From Planctomycetota bacterium (GTDB lineage Bacteria; Planctomycetota; Phycisphaerae; Phycisphaerales; SM1A02), in assembly GCA_014381305.1 (NCBI GenBank), contig JACNLW010000091.1, positions 1-37,064 of the forward strand: 37,064 bases of DNA. Reading direction: 5' to 3'. Within the stretch, counting starts at the first letter, position 1. Each line of letters starts with the position of its first letter. The notes beneath the pieces are model-generated. The model did not search any database and was not told the DNA's origin. It saw only the letters and a program-made list of their open reading frames with translations. Below are positions 1 to 8,758 of this stretch, piece after piece. Position numbers and translations under genes: made by a program.

Positions 1-649
1 GAAGCGGTAAACCGATGCTAAATATATTGAGCTGCGGCATTGATCTTGCGACAATTGCAAGTGCTGCTGTTTGTAGTAATAACACTGCAAGAATTGGAAG
101 TGCCATCCGGAGTGCAAACTCAAATGCCGTGTTGAGCATTGCACCCAAGGATTGCAAAAGTCCTTGCTCAAGAAGTGCAGATGCCTGCAAGTGTGAAAAA
201 CTAGCGACGACTGCTGAAAATGCTTGCTCTACTCCGCCGATCACAACGAAACAGACTACTGCAAGCATCATGAATCCCTGCCCGAGCACATCTGTTTGCG
301 AACCTGAAGAAGGATCGAGCATAGATGGCAGAGCAAGGCTCATCTGTTGCCCCATTAGTGTTCCACCCATTTGACAAGCTACAAGCGGAATACTCATCAG
401 AAAACCAATCGTAGCGCCAAGTGCAAATTCAACAGCAAGAAGTACGAGGAATCCAATCCCACCCTGCGCAATCACAGGAAGTGGAGGAATGAGCGACCAG
501 ACTGCAAAGCCAAGCGTCAATGCGATTGCAAGACGAATAAGTTTTGGAATTGCGGGAGATGCAAGGACCGGTGCAGTTGCAACAAGACCGCCAACTCTGG
601 CAATCACAACCAACAACGTAAGCAATGATCCAAAAATCGGCGCTGTCAT
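1..649 (-). CDS. fliR: Flagellar export gate protein FliR (C-terminus off the left edge)
   Basis: FliR is an integral membrane component of the FliPQR gate, through which flagellar subunits cross the inner membrane. Reading the minus strand from the ATG at 649-647 gives an uninterrupted 216-codon frame to the window edge. It begins MTAPIFGSLLTLLVVIARVG and continues through several hydrophobic spans and a Gln-Met-rich segment around residues 95-105 (CQMGGTLMGQQMSLALPSM), which is typical of FliR. The family is usually about 250-260 residues, so the last 40 or so are missing. The start overlaps the fliQ stop as ATGA, implying translational coupling. The order fliO-P-Q-R is the standard flagellar order, which favours flagellar FliR over the injectisome homologue SctT. 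An flhB gene would be expected next, outside the window. Confidence 0.93.
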   Translation of the reverse strand, partial: MTAPIFGSLLTLLVVIARVGGLVATAPVLASPAIPKLIRLAIALTLGFAVWSLIPPLPVIAQGGIGFLVLLAVEFALGATIGFLMSIPLVACQMGGTLMGQQMSLALPSMLDPSSGSQTDVLGQGFMMLAVVCFVVIGGVEQAFSAVVASFSHLQASALLEQGLLQSLGAMLNTAFEFALRMALPILAVLLLQTAALAIVARSMPQLNIFSIGLPL

Positions 650-900
650 GGAGTCATCCTAAACATCTCGGTTGCAAAGTCTGTGATCTGCCCAAACATC
701 CAACTCATTAACATTAAAATTGCCACGAGCATGGCGAGCATGCGAGGAATCAAACTGATTGTTTGTTCCTGCACTTGCGTCATAGCCTGCATCAAACTGA
801 TGACAAGGCTAACAACTAATCCAATCAACAATACAGGTGAGGCGACGACCAAAACGACTGTCAATGCCGAACGCAATGTTTCTATAAGAACATCGGTCAT
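646..900 (-). CDS. fliQ: Flagellar export gate protein FliQ
   Basis: FliQ is a small two-helix membrane protein of the flagellar type III export gate. The 84-residue product starts MTDVLIETLRSALTVVLVVA and has two long hydrophobic helices (about residues 13-38 and 50-75) separated by a short polar stretch containing TQVQEQTISLIPRM, a well conserved FliQ signature. The family is about 85-90 residues long. The frame is open 28 codons further upstream, but that extension lies within fliP. The ATG at 900 overlaps the fliP stop as ATGA and gives the normal length, so I chose it. Its own stop overlaps the fliR start in the same way. Confidence 0.95.
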   Translation of the reverse strand: MTDVLIETLRSALTVVLVVASPVLLIGLVVSLVISLMQAMTQVQEQTISLIPRMLAMLVAILMLMSWMFGQITDFATEMFRMTP

Positions 901-1679
901 CCGAAACCTCCCGCAGACATGAGCAAGGCGACACCTTCGGGTGCTGCGACACTTTGCAATAAGTTCCCTACAACAAGTTCCCAACCATCAACGAGGACGA
1001 AGAGTAATATTTTAAACGGCAATGAAACTAAAACTGGCGGCAACATCAACATACCCATTGAAACTAGCAAACCAGAGACGAGAAGATCGATTACGAGAAG
1101 TGGTAAATAAATTCGAAAGCCGATTAAAAACGCAGTTTTTAATTCACTCAACACATACGCTGGAATGAGACTCAACGTATCAACGTCATCCGTTGTTAAG
1201 TTCCGGGGATCCGACGTATCAACGCCACGGTAATCGAGCATCATGTAGACAGTTGACCAATTATCTGCCGCTTCGATTTGTGCAAACATAAACTCGCGGA
1301 TTGGCTTTTTGGTTTTCTCCCACGCCTCCTCGGAGTTTGTAATTTTTCCATCAATCATTGGCTTGATGCCATCGTCGTACATTCGCTCGATGGTTGGGGC
1401 CATGACAACGACCGAAAGGAGGAGGCTCAACCCAACAAGAATTTGCGTTGGGGGAAGTGATGGCGAACCTAGGGCTTGACGGAGAACTGCAAGAACGACA
1501 ACAAATCGTGTAAAGCAGGTACAAAGAACAAGAATTGAAGGCACCAACGCGAGAACGGTCAACAAAAGAAGCACGTTGATCGTAGATCCGATCGAACCAT
1601 CGCTCCCAGGGAGCAATGCGCCTGCTTGCTCAAGCGCAGCAATCGGGTTATCTGGAATTGCAGCTGCGAGGAAATTCAT
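897..1679 (-). CDS. fliP: Flagellar export gate protein FliP
   Basis: FliP forms the pentameric core of the flagellar export gate. The 260-residue product has an N-terminal hydrophobic span at about residues 34-58, then the conserved RFVVVLAVLRQALG region near residue 58. After it come a second hydrophobic span, a periplasmic domain at about 95-165, and two C-terminal membrane helices with SELKTAFLIGFRIYLPLLVIDL and a PPVLVSLPFKILLFVLVDGW-type ending. Length and motif order match the family. The start overlaps the fliO stop as ATGA, and the stop overlaps fliQ. No long signal sequence precedes the first membrane span, although residues 1-20 are mildly hydrophobic. Confidence 0.97.
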   Translation of the reverse strand: MNFLAAAIPDNPIAALEQAGALLPGSDGSIGSTINVLLLLTVLALVPSILVLCTCFTRFVVVLAVLRQALGSPSLPPTQILVGLSLLLSVVVMAPTIERMYDDGIKPMIDGKITNSEEAWEKTKKPIREFMFAQIEAADNWSTVYMMLDYRGVDTSDPRNLTTDDVDTLSLIPAYVLSELKTAFLIGFRIYLPLLVIDLLVSGLLVSMGMLMLPPVLVSLPFKILLFVLVDGWELVVGNLLQSVAAPEGVALLMSAGGFG

Positions 1680-2083
1680 GGCGCTTCCTTCGCATTTTCA
1701 GCATCGACCACACAAAGCGTCGTCAATCGTCCCTTTGATTGATGAAGTAGGACCTCGGTATCACGGCAACGCACCAGCAAGAGCGATTGACGCCCTCCGA
1801 GAGGTTTTCGTTCGATAATTTGGATATTTCGCTGTTTTGAGGCAATAAGAGGCGTTTTTCCGCCATTCATCCGACCAAAAACCCAGCGAATTGCAAAAAT
1901 CATTCCAGCGATGACCAATAGTGCAAAACAGACTTCCCAGAGCCCAAGCCACTGCGTGACCTGATCTGTTTTTGGAGTTGGTAATGGCAGCGGCTGCGAC
2001 CCAATAAAACCACCGAAAGATGGACGCACCAACAGCGCACATACAATATATATACAACGATTGATCGCTTGTTTGCGAATCAT
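1676..2083 (-). CDS. fliO: FliO-like flagellar biosynthesis protein
   Basis: FliO is a small, poorly conserved membrane protein that assists FliP assembly. The product (135 residues from the ATG at 2083) has a hydrophobic N-terminus (about residues 9-20), a Pro-rich linker, one clear membrane helix (WLGLWEVCFALLVIAGMIFA, about 46-65) and a cytoplasmic tail with IQIIERKPLGGRQSLLLVRC. The IERKPLGGRQSLLLVR segment is the FliO/MopB hallmark. The assignment rests on that motif plus position immediately before fliP with an ATGA overlap. The start is uncertain: the frame stays open to a Met at 2137, and an AGGAAGG stretch sits too close to 2083 to be an ideal ribosome site. I prefer 2083 because it puts the signal-like helix at the N-terminus. 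It is divergent from the BamD-like gene. Confidence 0.8.
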   Translation of the reverse strand: MIRKQAINRCIYIVCALLVRPSFGGFIGSQPLPLPTPKTDQVTQWLGLWEVCFALLVIAGMIFAIRWVFGRMNGGKTPLIASKQRNIQIIERKPLGGRQSLLLVRCRDTEVLLHQSKGRLTTLCVVDAENAKEAP

Positions 2084-2189
2084 GGCCTTCCTGGCTCGTT
2101 CAGCGGGCATCCTGCCCATTTCGCGTTTGCCGCACAACGCGGGAAACTATTGTGCTCATCGGCTACTTTTATCTTCCGGCGTGATTATC

Positions 2190-3239
2190 ATGCCCTATAT
2201 GCACCGCATTACAGCCACTTTGATTTGCATCATCCTCACCCCACTTGCGTATGGACAAGAACATTACGTACTCGACCAAAACGATGATTGGGAACTTCAA
2301 AATGTAGCTGAAGAGGGTTCACCAGAAGCGCAACTTGCACAAGCAAGAAAACAACTTGCTCAAGGAAACGCAGCAGAGTCACAACGCCTTGCAACAATCT
2401 GGCTTGATAGAAATAAACGCAATCCACTTGCATCTGAAGCGTACCTTATCCGCGGCGATGCCCTCTTTAATCAAAAAGAATATTACGAAGCCCTCTTTGA
2501 TTATGAAATGATCGCCCGTAGTTTTTATGAAAGCGAAGCATTTCAAATTGCATTGCAGCGAGAGTTCAAAATCGCACAAATGTTCGCAAACGGCACGTTG
2601 CGAAAAAAATGGGGCATGCGCTTTTTAGATGCTACGGATGAAGCCGAAGAAATTTTCTTTCTCATTCAAGAAAGATCTGACGCAAGTATTCTTGCTGAAA
2701 GTGCTGGTATTGAGTTAGCAGATTTATATTTCAGACGTGCACAAATGAAACTCGCATCAGAAGCATATCAGTTATTTCTTGAGAATTATCCTATGTCAAC
2801 GCTCGTTGGCAAAGCGAAACAACGACTTGTTTATGCACGCCTTGCAACATATCGAGGCCCTGCATTTGATGACAAGGGCTTGATCGATGCACGAGACGAG
2901 TTGATTCAATTAGAAACACTAAATCCGCGTCACGCAAATAAAATTAATTCCTCTGCGATCATCGTTCGAATAGACGAATCGGTTGCACAAAAATTGCTTC
3001 GTACTGCGAAGTGGTACATGATCGTAAACAACCCAGTTTCGGCGGAATACACGGTGCGAAGATTGGTAGAGAATCATCTTCACACACAAGCTGCCGTCGA
3101 AGCCTTGGAGCACCTCGTTCCTGCATTTATGCACCAACTTCCTCCAGTGATATTGAGAGAAATTGGCGACAAGTATCAAATCTTGCAAGAAGAAATGCTA
3201 GGCGATACTTTTGCTGCCCAAGTTGAGATTGTCCAATGA
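2190..3239 (+). CDS. BamD-like TPR outer-membrane assembly protein
   Basis: The 349-residue product begins with a signal peptide (MPYMHRITATLICIILTPLAYGQ), so it is predicted to be exported. The body is made of helical TPR-like pairs: EAQLAQARKQLAQGNAAESQRLATIWL, then SEAYLIRGDALFNQKEYYEALFDYEMIARSF, and further on YFRRAQMKLASEAYQLFLENYPMS. That architecture matches BamD/YfiO, which scaffolds beta-barrel insertion into the outer membrane. Unlike BamD of proteobacteria, the signal peptide has no lipobox cysteine, and the protein is about 100 residues longer, so a generic periplasmic TPR protein remains possible. The stop overlaps the next gene (LptE-like) as ATGA, which supports an outer-membrane biogenesis unit. 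The frame is open upstream to 2061, but the signal peptide fixes the start at 2190 or 2199. I see no clear ribosome site. Confidence 0.7.
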   Translation: MPYMHRITATLICIILTPLAYGQEHYVLDQNDDWELQNVAEEGSPEAQLAQARKQLAQGNAAESQRLATIWLDRNKRNPLASEAYLIRGDALFNQKEYYEALFDYEMIARSFYESEAFQIALQREFKIAQMFANGTLRKKWGMRFLDATDEAEEIFFLIQERSDASILAESAGIELADLYFRRAQMKLASEAYQLFLENYPMSTLVGKAKQRLVYARLATYRGPAFDDKGLIDARDELIQLETLNPRHANKINSSAIIVRIDESVAQKLLRTAKWYMIVNNPVSAEYTVRRLVENHLHTQAAVEALEHLVPAFMHQLPPVILREIGDKYQILQEEMLGDTFAAQVEIVQ

Positions 3240-3748
3240 TAAAAATTTGTTTCTGCATTTCGTTCATGCTTTTCGCTCTTGGATGTTCTTCGAATCCAAC
3301 CTCGGGATATTCAGCTGTTTCTTTGTATGACCAACAATTCCAAAGTGTTTGCGTACCTATTTTTGAAAATGAAACGATGTCAAGAAACATGGAGTTCATG
3401 CTCACAGATGCTATCGTGAAGCAAATCCAAGCAAGAACACCATACCGCGTTCTCGACGATACACATGCAGACACAATGTTGACGGGTACGATCACCGACA
3501 TCAAGTTGAGAGCGATTTCCCAGTCAAGAACAACAGGCCTTGACAATGAAATGCTCATCACCGCCACGATCAATTTTGAGTGGCTCAATCTTCGGACAGG
3601 CAAGCGCATTCTCGGGCGAGAAAGATTCTCCTCCACCGCGCTGTTTATTCCGTCTCAGCCATCTTCTGAACCAATAGAAATGGGACAATTTGCACTCGTA
3701 CAACAGTTGTCCGCTGATATTGTCGATCAACTACAAGCCGCGTGGTGA
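3236..3748 (+). CDS. LptE-like lipoprotein
   Basis: The 170-residue product has a lipoprotein signal peptide ending in ALGC (Cys17). The mature part follows the LptE pattern: a short linker, then VCVPIFENETMSRNMEFMLTDAIVKQIQ, followed by TPYRVLDDTHADTMLTGTITDIKLRA with alternating strands and a C-terminal helix rich in Gln and Asp. LptE plugs the LptD barrel that inserts lipopolysaccharide into the outer membrane, and the NETxxxxxEFxLTDAIV...ADxxLxGTI arrangement is what annotation pipelines call the LptE family in planctomycetes. The gene is translationally coupled to the BamD-like gene upstream (ATGA overlap). No lptD is in the window, so the function is inferred from family resemblance. 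Confidence 0.7.
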   Translation: MIKICFCISFMLFALGCSSNPTSGYSAVSLYDQQFQSVCVPIFENETMSRNMEFMLTDAIVKQIQARTPYRVLDDTHADTMLTGTITDIKLRAISQSRTTGLDNEMLITATINFEWLNLRTGKRILGRERFSSTALFIPSQPSSEPIEMGQFALVQQLSADIVDQLQAAW

Positions 3749-3835
3749 TCTTCATTGAACATATTGCGGTCATTCATCGTATGTCCGATACAATTCCATA
3801 CAATATCTCTAAATAATTGAACAACGGATTCCCCT

Positions 3836-5839
3836 ATGGCAAACCCAACCGGCGACAAAAACGACAAAAAAACTCCCCCACAACCTCGCATGAGCAGAGG
3901 CATTCTGAGTTGGATGCTGATTTGCTTTGTGCTGATCATGGTGTGGTCCATGATGAATAGTGCTGGCAGTGGAAATGAAATTTCCAGTTGGAACGATTTC
4001 ATGACTCGCGCGAAGGCTGGTCAATTCGAAGACAACCGCGTCACCGTTAAAGATTCAGAAATCACAGCAGTCATTGGCAAAGATGTCAAAGGAGATTCCA
4101 AAGCAACTGATTTCAAGGTTGGTGAAAACGTCTACTTCAATGTTGATGGCCAAAACCGCCAGTTCTACTTAGAAGAATTAAAAGCGGCTGGAATCGACCA
4201 TCGCACTGATACCGGCACTGGTCTTTTCATGACGATGCTTATCAGTTGGGCACCAATGATTTTCTTGTTGCTCCTCATCTTTTTCTTTATCTCTCGTTCA
4301 GCGAGAGCTGGCGGTGGCCCAGGGGGCATGCTCGGGAGCTTTGGCAAATCAAAACACCGCCTTGCGGGGAAGGATTCCATCAAGGTTACTTTTGACGATG
4401 TAGCTGGCATACAAGAGGCGAAAGATGAAGTCCATGAAATTATTGAATTTCTAAAGAACCCAAAAAAGTTCGCAAAAATTGGTGGCAGAATCCCACGGGG
4501 CGTGCTCCTCGTAGGTGCTCCCGGCTGCGGCAAGACGCTTCTTGCAAAAGCAATTGCTGGCGAAGCAGACGTTCCTTTCTTTTCAATTTCAGGTTCTGAC
4601 TTTGTTGAAATGTTTGTTGGCGTTGGCGCAAGCCGCGTCCGCGATCTCTTTAAGCAAGCCAAAGAAGCTTCGCCATGCATCATTTTCCTTGATGAAATTG
4701 ACGCAGTTGGTAGAAAACGGGGCAGTGGTTTTTCTAGCGGCGGACACGACGAACGTGAACAAACACTCAATGCCATTCTTGTTGAAATGGATGGTTTTGA
4801 AGCGAGTGATCAAGTCATTATGATTGCTGCGACAAACCGCGCCGATGTTCTTGATCCAGCACTTCTACGTCCTGGAAGATTCGACCGTCAAGTCAATGTT
4901 TCACTTCCAGATCTTGAAGGGCGACAAGCAATTCTGGCTGTGCATGCAAAGAAAATTAAAACTTCGCCCAACCTTGATCTTGCACGGGTTGCACGCGGAA
5001 CACCAATGTTCTCAGGCGCAGATCTTGAAGCACTTATTAATGAAGCAGCCATCATTGCAACGCTTGCAGACAAGGAGTTTGTTGACCAACTAGATATGGA
5101 CGAAGCGCGTGACAAGATTCGTTGGGGACGTGCAAACAAAAGCCGTAAGATTGAAGAACTTGAACGTGTTGCAACTGCGTACCACGAAGCTGGACATGCA
5201 GTTGTGCAACATCTCCTTCCACATGCAGATCCAATTCATAAGGTCACGATCATTCCACGCGGGGAATCGGGTGGCGCAACTTTTAGTTTACCTGAGAAGG
5301 ATAGGTATTTTTATAACCGTCGATTCATTGAAGCAAGTTTGCGTGTCCTTTGTGGTGGGCGGATCGCTGAAAAAAGGAAAACGGGCGACATCTCAAGCGG
5401 TGCGAGCATGGATATTCGAATGGCGACTGATTATGCTCGACACATGGTGCTCGAATGGGGCATGAGCGACCGCCTTGGGTTCATCAATTACACGCCCGAC
5501 CCAAACCGAGAAGCAATCATTTCCGAACGTGATTACTCACAAGACACTGCCAGAATCATCGATGAAGAGATCAAACGGCTCATCGATATGGCATTTGCTG
5601 AAACGGAACGACTACTTGACGAAAATTGGGAATTTGTTGTTGGTATTGCTGAAAATTTGTTGAAATACGAAACTTTACAAAGTGATGAAATCGATGCAAT
5701 TATGCGAGGTGAGTCCATTGACCGCGCTTCGATTGGAGATTTACTTGCTGAAGAAAGTGCAACAACCAACGCTCCAGACCCAAAATCAAATGCAGGCGAT
5801 GATGAACCCGCTGGCGGTTCTATCCCCTCCCCAGCATAA
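3836..5839 (+). CDS. ftsH: ATP-dependent zinc metalloprotease FtsH
   Basis: FtsH is the membrane-anchored AAA+ protease that degrades damaged or short-lived membrane and cytosolic proteins. The 667-residue product has membrane helix 1 at about 22-40, a periplasmic domain at about 45-125 and membrane helix 2 at about 131-153. The AAA module follows: Walker A GAPGCGKT 227-234, Walker B IIFLDE 282-287, and the second region of homology [20 protein letters not shown] 332-351. The zinc protease motif HEAGH is at 450-454, with the likely third ligand Asp526 in SSGASMDI. Walker A carries Cys in place of the more usual Thr/Ser (GPPGTGKT), which some FtsH proteins tolerate. The last 40 residues are low-complexity Asp/Ser/Pro. 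The gene follows the LptE-like gene after 87 bp and ends at a convergent junction filled by two palindromes. Confidence 0.98.
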   Translation: MANPTGDKNDKKTPPQPRMSRGILSWMLICFVLIMVWSMMNSAGSGNEISSWNDFMTRAKAGQFEDNRVTVKDSEITAVIGKDVKGDSKATDFKVGENVYFNVDGQNRQFYLEELKAAGIDHRTDTGTGLFMTMLISWAPMIFLLLLIFFFISRSARAGGGPGGMLGSFGKSKHRLAGKDSIKVTFDDVAGIQEAKDEVHEIIEFLKNPKKFAKIGGRIPRGVLLVGAPGCGKTLLAKAIAGEADVPFFSISGSDFVEMFVGVGASRVRDLFKQAKEASPCIIFLDEIDAVGRKRGSGFSSGGHDEREQTLNAILVEMDGFEASDQVIMIAATNRADVLDPALLRPGRFDRQVNVSLPDLEGRQAILAVHAKKIKTSPNLDLARVARGTPMFSGADLEALINEAAIIATLADKEFVDQLDMDEARDKIRWGRANKSRKIEELERVATAYHEAGHAVVQHLLPHADPIHKVTIIPRGESGGATFSLPEKDRYFYNRRFIEASLRVLCGGRIAEKRKTGDISSGASMDIRMATDYARHMVLEWGMSDRLGFINYTPDPNREAIISERDYSQDTARIIDEEIKRLIDMAFAETERLLDENWEFVVGIAENLLKYETLQSDEIDAIMRGESIDRASIGDLLAEESATTNAPDPKSNAGDDEPAGGSIPSPA

Positions 5840-5872
5840 TTTGACCCGCGGTCAAATTGACCGCGGGTCAAA
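5838..5872. repeat. Two palindromes filling the ftsH / minus-strand convergent junction
   Basis: Seen directly: TTTGACC-CGC-GGTCAAA-type unit (AATTTGACC / GGTCAAATT arms, 5838-5858) followed at once by TTGACC-GCG-GGTCAA (5857-5871). The two units are reverse complements of each other, so the whole also folds as one 15-bp stem with a 3-nt loop. It starts at the ftsH stop TAA (5837-5839) and ends a few bases before the stop of the minus-strand gene (5876-5878). It may act as a bidirectional transcription terminator. It belongs to the GAC/GTC repeat type found at every convergent junction here. Confidence 0.85.
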
Positions 5873-5875
5873 ATT

Positions 5876-6514
5876 TTAGTCTCGTCTTCTGCGTATACGG
5901 AATCCAAGTAAACTCAAAGCAACTAGTGCACTTGGTGCTGGAACATTTCCAGCAAATACATCAACGGTCACTGCATCAAGCACATTGTGCGCTTCGGTTC
6001 CCTGAAAAAAGAACGCCCACTCAGTAATCTCACCATCATACGTGGATATATCCCATGTATATGACGTATTCGTGATTGCACCCATACCTTCAACTGGCTC
6101 GTAATAATTCATACTCCAGTTATCTGCGGAAAACATCATGCCATCTGTACCATCACTGACCCACAAAGAAACTGAAGCGTAATCAAACTCTGAACCCTGT
6201 GAAGAAATATTAAGCACAGCTTGCTCAACTTCGCTGTATCCATACACATGAATATTGAGTCCACCTGCTTGGTTATAAATATTACCTGTGCTTGTTATAA
6301 AAGCACCTTCGGCAAAATTAAACAACATCCCTCCAGGAGTTCCGCTATCACTCATGTTTGGGCCACCCACCGCTTCTGAGAATGATTCCCAGCCGTAGTA
6401 ACTACTCCCAGCATCACCACGCCACGCTGGCGTATCTGTTTCAACAAAACCACAATATCCCGAAGTTGCAACCAGCATCACTGTTGCCACCATAGTCACA
6501 TTTCTAACTTGCAT
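5876..6514 (-). CDS. Secreted protein with PEP-CTERM-like tail
   Basis: The product is 212 residues from the ATG at 6514, preceded by AGGAGT with a 6-nt gap; this Shine-Dalgarno site is why I prefer it to the upstream Met at 6541. A signal peptide (MQVRNVTMVATVMLVATSGYCG) is followed by a Tyr/Trp/Gly-rich beta-type domain: FVETDTPAWRG, YYGWESFSEAVGGPN, then FDYASVSLWVSDGTDG. The region resembles extracellular domains of the DUF4465 kind, but I am not sure of that name. The C-terminus is VPAPSALVALSLLGF followed by RIRRRRD: a short Pro motif, a hydrophobic helix and an Arg cluster, as in PEP-CTERM sorting signals of planctomycetes. It is therefore probably cell-surface or exopolysaccharide associated. 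The ligand is unknown. Confidence 0.8.
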   Translation of the reverse strand: MQVRNVTMVATVMLVATSGYCGFVETDTPAWRGDAGSSYYGWESFSEAVGGPNMSDSGTPGGMLFNFAEGAFITSTGNIYNQAGGLNIHVYGYSEVEQAVLNISSQGSEFDYASVSLWVSDGTDGMMFSADNWSMNYYEPVEGMGAITNTSYTWDISTYDGEITEWAFFFQGTEAHNVLDAVTVDVFAGNVPAPSALVALSLLGFRIRRRRD

Positions 6515-6556
6515 AACCTTACTCCTACTCATTAGATACATGCATTAAGAACGTTC

Positions 6557-7579
6557 TTAACCCCACGCACCAATAATTGCTAATAAATCATTAATTCCGA
6601 CTTCACCATCACTGTCTACATCACTTTGGCAACAAGAACATAATCCCCAATCAGAAAGCGCGATGAGCAAGTCCTCTACATTCACCACTCCGTTTTGATC
6701 GAGATCTTCTGGAATTGTGTTGTCTACAATTTCGACAAGCATTGAAAGTTGCGCGGCATTTGCAATGCCATAATAAACAAGCCAACTTTCTTTCATGTGA
6801 AATGCGGGTTGAAGTAGTCCTCGCACTCCGGGCTGTTGCGCTTCATGCAATGAACTAACAACTAAACTCACAAGTCCCTGATCTAGCGCATTTCGCAAAT
6901 AACACTGAATATCAGGATTACTCACATCAATATCAAAAAGCATCACAGTTTCAGATGGCATTGGCTGCCCCTCTGCAATTTCCTGAGCCATGCCAATTGC
7001 GAATGGTACAGGATTAAACTCATCCAACACATTGTTAGAAGCATCAACACCACCAAATCCCTGTGCAAATGAGAGGGGATATGCATTTCGTTCTCTACGA
7101 ACAGCACCAAAGGGAAACGGTCCAGTTTCTCCAAACGTCCACCCGTCAAATCCACCGCGAAACCCCGCCCCAAACAATTCCATTGGTCTGCCTAAGTCAA
7201 CATCTTCTTCCCCGCCTTCAGGCAAATATGTTTCCCAGGAATCACTTGTTGCATCAAAAATAAGATCGTTATTGCTCAACGTGATTTCTAACGAAGCCTC
7301 AATTACAGAATATTGTTGCGCACCTAGTTGTGCATCGATTTGACCACCGGTATCGAATCCTAAAAGAATCTGCCCATCACGATCATCAAATTGTTCGTAC
7401 CCACCACCAACTGATGAAAACGTCGTGGCATTTTCTCTAGAACCTACAGAAGCGTTATATGGATACATCCACCTATCAAATTCAGGGGTGGGTACGTCTA
7501 CCACGTAGACATCACCAGACAATGCAGAAGCCAGGTACATGAAGGGAACAGAGGCTAACTTTAAAAATTGATGATACAT
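6557..7579 (-). CDS. Secreted protein with C-terminal dockerin-like repeats
   Basis: The 340-residue product starts at 7579 behind AAGGAG with a 9-nt gap. An N-terminal hydrophobic stretch (about residues 7-22) looks like a signal peptide. The central region (about 25-275) is acidic and beta-rich; it contains QYSVIEASLEITLSNND and resembles DNRLRE-type secreted domains, but I cannot name it. The last 55 residues hold two calcium-loop repeats, DLDQNGVVNVEDLLIALSDWG and DVDSDGEVGINDLLAIIGAWG, with a CSCC cluster between them. The protein ends exactly at the second Trp-Gly. The same module is in three other genes of this window. It lies 42 bp upstream of the PEP-CTERM-like gene on the same strand, possibly co-transcribed. 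Confidence 0.8.
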   Translation of the reverse strand: MYHQFLKLASVPFMYLASALSGDVYVVDVPTPEFDRWMYPYNASVGSRENATTFSSVGGGYEQFDDRDGQILLGFDTGGQIDAQLGAQQYSVIEASLEITLSNNDLIFDATSDSWETYLPEGGEEDVDLGRPMELFGAGFRGGFDGWTFGETGPFPFGAVRRERNAYPLSFAQGFGGVDASNNVLDEFNPVPFAIGMAQEIAEGQPMPSETVMLFDIDVSNPDIQCYLRNALDQGLVSLVVSSLHEAQQPGVRGLLQPAFHMKESWLVYYGIANAAQLSMLVEIVDNTIPEDLDQNGVVNVEDLLIALSDWGLCSCCQSDVDSDGEVGINDLLAIIGAWG

Positions 7580-7716
7580 TCGGCCCTCTCCTTGTAATCG
7601 CGACTGGGTCTCAGTTGCATGGTTCGAGTAGTATAATTAGAAAATACTAGATCACAGTAGAGAGTATACACATTTTGTGATATATTTCACATATAAAACA
7701 GCTGAAACAAGAAAAA

Positions 7717-8601
7717 ATGTTAACACCATCAAAGCAACCCTGCCGTGCCTTCACGCTCATTGAATTACTCGTCGTAATCGCGATCATCAGTATCCTTGTC
7801 GGACTGACGAGTATTGGGGCGAGCAACATCATTGCCGCTTCCAAACAGTCGAGCGAAATGGCAGCCATGCGGGAAGTCCTCCACGCTTATAGTTCCGCAG
7901 CCATGGATCGGAATGGCAAGTTGCTCGCGGGGTATCCCTCAGAAGAAGATTTGGGAATTGTGAGGGGGCCCGACGGTGAAGTGCTTGCTGCAAACATGCC
8001 GCACAGTAAACGGTATGTGTGGAGATTGCTCCCCTACCTAGACGACGCGATGAACGCGCTTTATGTGAATGAACAAAAGCCAGTACTTTCACGCCTCATG
8101 GGAACTGAGTGTTATGCGTACATTGCAAGTGCATATCCTTCATTCGGATTGAACGAAGTTTGGATGGGTGGACACAAGGATACAACGCTCAGCGAAAACC
8201 CAGTGATGCAATCGATATTTCGTGGCAAATTCGCACGTTCTCTTTCTGATGTTCGCAATCCTTCAACACAACTTGTCTTTGCATCAGCGCAAGCACCACT
8301 AGAATCTAATTATGGGTTTGAATGTCTTGCCGGAGAAAGCGGTGAAAAGATGCAGGGATTTTGGAAAATTGAATGCCCACAGGGTCCTGCGGGGTGGCAA
8401 TGGAATACCGAAGGAACAGAAGAGAATCCAATTTCATCGCTTGATTCAGCAGACCAAGGTTGGATCTCAACTCGCCATGGGGATAAAGCAATAACCGGTC
8501 AACTTGATGGTTCTGTAGAAAGGCTCACATTGGGCGAGCTCACCGACATGCGCCGGTGGTCGATCGGAGCACGAACACACGATTGGTCACCTTCACCTTA
8601 A
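7717..8601 (+). CDS. Type II secretion / type IV pilin-like protein with prepilin N-terminus
   Basis: The 294-residue product carries a textbook prepilin leader: CRAFTLIELLVVIAIISILVG at residues 9-29, with predicted cleavage before Phe12 and Glu at position 5 of the mature helix. The residue before the cut is Ala, where Gly is commonest. The C-terminal part has ISTRHGDKAITGQLDGSVERLTLGEL, the H-x-G...DGSV pattern of the H-X9-DG pseudopilin-like proteins that are abundant in planctomycetes. Such proteins are processed by a prepilin peptidase and held in the membrane or a pseudopilus. This copy stands alone with no secretion genes nearby. The start has only a weak purine run upstream. It faces uvrC across a repeat-containing junction. 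Confidence 0.88.
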   Translation: MLTPSKQPCRAFTLIELLVVIAIISILVGLTSIGASNIIAASKQSSEMAAMREVLHAYSSAAMDRNGKLLAGYPSEEDLGIVRGPDGEVLAANMPHSKRYVWRLLPYLDDAMNALYVNEQKPVLSRLMGTECYAYIASAYPSFGLNEVWMGGHKDTTLSENPVMQSIFRGKFARSLSDVRNPSTQLVFASAQAPLESNYGFECLAGESGEKMQGFWKIECPQGPAGWQWNTEGTEENPISSLDSADQGWISTRHGDKAITGQLDGSVERLTLGELTDMRRWSIGARTHDWSPSP

Positions 8602-8677
8602 TGAGAGCTCAATTTGTTTGAAGAAAGCAAATCACGAAACACGCAGCAATACTTTCCCTGGGTTTCGGCTTGCCCCC

Positions 8678-8750
8678 GGAATAAACTCACCCCCGGTGAG
8701 TTTATTCCTCAGGATTTGACCTCGGGTGAAAAATTTAGACCCCGAGTCTT
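8678..8750. repeat. Palindrome cluster in the prepilin / uvrC convergent junction
   Basis: Seen directly: a perfect 14-bp inverted repeat, GGAATAAACTCACC, loop CCC, GGTGAGTTTATTCC (8678-8708). A near-palindrome TTTGACC-TCG-GGTGAA follows (8715-8730), then a degenerate unit AGACC-CCG-AGTCT (8737-8749). The last two have the same GAC...GTC layout with a 3-nt centre as the other convergent junctions. The uvrC stop TGA (8761-8759) lies in a TTGAC string just beyond. No gene is evident between 8602 and 8758. A bidirectional terminator role is possible. Confidence 0.75.
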
Positions 8751-8758
8751 TAAGAATG

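Noticed and set aside
4165-4776. Minus-strand ORF of 203 codons inside ftsH
   Set aside because: It is a shadow of the highly conserved FtsH ATPase domain; the composition is Ser/Pro/Arg-rich antisense-like.
7618-7640. tRNA T-arm-like GGTTCGAGTAG
   Set aside because: No acceptor stem or anticodon arm can be formed around it; TATAAT overlapping it is more likely a promoter element, but no -35 box fits.
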